Shown: piece by piece, positions 61,170 to 64,000 of the stretch
Layout: every line of letters starts with the position of its first letter
Numbering within the stretch: the stretch's first letter is position 1
Assembly (NCBI GenBank): GCA_015501075.1
Contig: JADNYJ010000060.1
Coordinates: forward strand, 124,001-188,000
DNA length: 64,000 bases
Origin: Gymnopilus junonius
Taxonomy: Eukaryota; Basidiomycota; Agaricomycetes; Agaricales; Galerinaceae
Direction of reading: 5' to 3'
Notes under the pieces: generated by a model
Database searches by the model: none
The model's input: the letters and a program-made list of their open reading frames with translations, nothing else
Told to the model about the DNA's origin: nothing
Program-made: the position numbers and the translations under genes

Positions 61170-64000
61170 ATGTCCCAGTCTCAAGGCTCCCCGCAACCAC
61201 CGCCGTCTACAGACACCAATGGATTACAGGATGACTGTTAGTCTTGTAAACCGTCTTCTACCGGCGCCTGCCGTGCACCCTAGCTGATAGACCTTTCCCC
61301 CTCTAAGACGCCGATGATACCATCCGCATTATGCTCGCGACGGACACCCACATCGGCTACATGGAGCGCGATCCCGTGAGAGGCCAGGACTCCATCAACA
61401 CTTTCAAAGAGATCCTCCAGCTGGCTGTGAAACACGAGGCAAGTCCCTCCGCCCCGCCCAGAACCACGCAGAGTCTGAATTCGGTAACACAGGTCGACTT
61501 TATCCTCCTCGCCGGGGACCTCTTCCACGAAACAAGCCTTCGCGCGAATGTCTCTACAACGTCACCGCCCTCCTGCGAGAGTACACTCTGGGCGACAAAC
61601 CCGTCCAACTCGAGCTGCTCAGCGACCCTCTGGAAGGCAAGCCGAGGGGTTTTCGTAAGCCTTCCCTCTATCCGTTAGAACGGCATTCAACAAGCACAGG
61701 TTCCCAGCTATCAACTACGAAGACCCGAATCTGAACGTCGGCATACCCGTCTTTTCAATACACGGGAACCACGATGACCCTCAAGGCGTCGGCGCTGTAA
61801 GTCCCCTTCCTCCCCTCCCCTTCCCCTCCATGTCATTCCACTCCCACCTAGGACGGCGCCCTCTGCGCACTCGACATCCTCTCCGTCACCGGCTCGTCAA
61901 CTACATGGGCAAAATCGACCTGCCCCTCAACGAAGGCGAAGCTTCCTCTTCCTCTGGTATCATGGTCCGCCCTGTCCTTCTCCGGAAGGGCACCACGCGA
62001 CTGGGCTTGTACGGTATCGGCAACGTCAAAGACCAGCGGATGCACTTTGAGTTGAGGAGTAATCGCGTCAAGATGTTCATGCCCAGGGATAAGGACAAGT
62101 GGTTCAATATGTTACTGTTGCATCAGAACAGGTATGATTTCTTCATCTTCCTTTCTTTTGTTCTGATGTTTTGAGCGCAGAGTCAAGCATGGTCCGCAGG
62201 AGTTCGTCCCGGAAGGCATGTTCGACGACAGCGTCGACCTCGTCGTGTGGGGACACGAACACGACTGTCGTATCGTTCCCGAACCCGTCGCGGGCAAGAA
62301 CTACTACATCACCCAACCAGGATCTTCAGTGGCCACATCCCTCGCAGATGGAGAAGCCATCGAAAAGTCGGTCCTTATATATATCTTTTACACTGAAAAG
62401 CATCTGCTGAGAAATGAACCTTCAGGCATGTAGCTCTGCTCCAGATCCAAGGCAAAGAATTCAAGTTGACCCCGATTCCGCTACGCACCGTGCGGCCGTT
62501 CGTGATTGAGCAAGTAGTATTGAACGAAGTGGCGGAAGAGGAGGGTGTAGATCTCAATGACCAAATGTCCATCACGAAATATCTCAAAGCCAAGGTGCGT
62601 ACTGGGCAAAGTGCACTGAAAATAATAATGAGATAATAAATGACGACGTTCTTTTATTATTATTGCGTTTTAGGTGAACGCCCTAATTGATCAAGCGAAT
62701 CAGTTATGGGACGAACGGAATGCGAAAGCGGTTGAAGAGGGTGAACCCGAGCTGCCAAGAATGTTACCTCTCGTCCGGCTCAAGGTACGCTATACCCTTC
62801 CTTCCAAAATCCCACCTTTCATATCCCACCTTACCACCCCCCGTCTCCCTCTCCCTAGGTCGACACAACCGGCGTAACCGAAACATCCAACCCCATCCGC
62901 TTCGGCCAAGAATTCCAAGGCCGCATCGCCAACCCACGCGATCTACTCACATTCCACCGCTCCAAACGCTCCGCCGCAGCCTCTTCCAATTCCAAATCAG
63001 GCCTGGACGTCGACCAGCCCGAGCTGAGCATCGACGACCCCACGCTGAGCGTCAGCGAGAAACTGGCCAGGGTGAGAGTGGGGACGTTGGTGAGGGAGTA
63101 TTTGGCGGCGCAGGAGCTGCAGTTGTTGGGTGAGGGAGGGATGTCGGATGCGATTCAGATGTTTGTGGAGAAGGATGATACGCATGCGATTCAGGCGTGG
63201 GTTCTTTTTTTTTTCCTTGATTGTTTTCTTGTGGGCGATGGGACTGACGGAATCTTTCAGACATGTCACCAAAGCGCTGAAAGTGCTCATGAAGAACGTC
63301 CAGCCCACTGAGGACATTGAAGTAGACGAAGGCGATCTAGACGACATGGTTCGTATTCCTATCCTCCCCTCCCTCCGCTCTAAACAAGCCTAAAACTACA
63401 AACTTACCAACGACCCATTACCTCCCTCCCACCGCACAGCTAACAAAAGCAAAAGAACGCCAAGAGAAAGAATATTCTGAATCGCTCAAACGACTAAATC
63501 CGCCAAAGCAAAAGCGAAAGCAAAATCAAAATCCAAAGAGTCGGATAACGAGTCCGTCGACTCCATCATGATGGATGTGGATATGGACGTTGTCCTGGGA
63601 TGTCGGAGTTTGATGAGGATGAGGATGAGGAGGCCCTTCCACCACCACCGAAGAGGAGAGCGGCGGCGGCAGCGAAGGCTAAACCTGCTGCTGCCAAGGC
63701 ACCGGCGAAGAAGACGACTGCGGCAAAGAAAGCTCCAGCTAAGACTGCTGCGAAGAAGAGCGCTGCGAAAGGTAAAGGAAAGAAAGTGGAGGTACGTCTT
63801 TTTTCTTTTTTTTTGGGGGGGTGCTGTTCAGCTCGTTGATTCGGCCCCCTCTTTTTTCTTTCTGCAGAGTGATTCGGACGAGGTGATCGAGCTTGACGAC
63901 GATGACGACGACAACAACAACAACGAGGAAGATGACGATGAGGATGAAGAACCCGAACCCGAACCCGCTCCGAAACCTACGAAACGCACGAACAGAGCGG
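61170..64000 (+). CDS. MRE11: DNA double-strand-break repair nuclease Mre11 (runs off window end)
   Basis: Nuclease of the Mre11-Rad50-Nbs1 complex. Start ATG 61170 (MSQSQGSPQPPPSTDTNG). Phosphodiesterase motifs: IRIMLATDTHIGYMERD, VDFILLAGDLFHE, FSIHGNHDDPQGVG, LLLHQNR, and VVWGHEHDCRI with TQPGSSVATSL. A capping domain follows (LLQIQGKEFKLTPIPLRTVR), then DNA-binding basic and acidic tails; the Ala/Lys-rich segment and an Asp/Glu run continue past 64000. One intron near 61440-61494 uses a GC donor (gcaagt). Four frame slips, each one base short in a homopolymer (61530-61532 AAA, 61650-61653 TTTT, 63488-63490 AAA, 63594-63595 CC), separate stretches that otherwise match Mre11 closely. I regard the gene as intact in the organism. 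Partial at its 3' end. Confidence 0.92.

Noticed and set aside
63850..63960. GAC/GAT/AAC triplet run as a microsatellite only
   Set aside because: It is in frame as an Asp/Asn/Glu tail of Mre11, so it is coding low complexity.

Overview
The window is nuclear DNA from a filamentous basidiomycete, most likely an Agaricomycete. Nearly every gene is split by 45-65 base GT-AG introns. Genes are dense and lie on both strands, and several families are typical of mushrooms: a DUF6533 membrane protein, F-box/LRR proteins, a secreted protein with a GLPPLPP motif, an AIM9-like phosphotransferase and an NRPS-like adenylating enzyme.

Layout. 1-6148 (-): 5' part of an Est1/Smg7-like protein and a complete SNF2 ATPase of the Rad5/Rad16-ULS1 group. 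6719-7923 (+): mitochondrial carrier. 8826-10117 (+): Ser/Thr-rich single-span surface protein. 11146-11217 (-): initiator tRNA-Met. 11439-12296 (-): small membrane protein. 14106-16190 (+): DAL5/TNA1-type MFS permease. 16461-17717 (-): GLPPLPP secreted protein. 18268-19600 (-): peroxisomal enoyl-CoA hydratase 2 with an AKL C-terminus. 20006-21505 (+): F-box/LRR protein. 22158-24141 (+): UDP-glucose 6-dehydrogenase. 25185-27907 (+): P-loop ATPase. 28097-31220 (-): Ighmbp2/Hcs1 helicase. 31560-33570 (-): decayed NRPS-like gene. 34383-36513 (+): M20 peptidase. 37261-39273 (-): triose-phosphate-type transporter. 41799-42357 (-) and 42582-42701 (+): QCR8 and OST4, divergent. 42962-44172 (-): F-box-type LRR protein. 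44985-46640 (+): DUF6533 protein, damaged.

The most coherent part is 49.3-61.0 kb. GDP-mannose 4,6-dehydratase (GMD), GDP-L-fucose synthase (GMER) and an SLC35C1-like GDP-fucose transporter lie on the same strand within 12 kb. Together they would make GDP-L-fucose and move it into the Golgi. FAD synthetase lies between GMER and the transporter, and MRE11 follows. Between GMD and GMER lie remains of an AIM9-like kinase and a GMC oxidoreductase. UDP-glucose dehydrogenase at 22 kb is another nucleotide-sugar enzyme.

Many genes that should be functional (UGD, GMD, FAD1, MRE11 and others) lose frame at exactly one place inside a short homopolymer, and in each case the frame is recovered if one base is assumed missing. 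I count about 14 such sites. This looks like homopolymer undercalling in the assembly rather than real inactivation. The NRPS-like, AIM9-like/GMC and DUF6533 remains carry other lesions and are more likely real pseudogenes.
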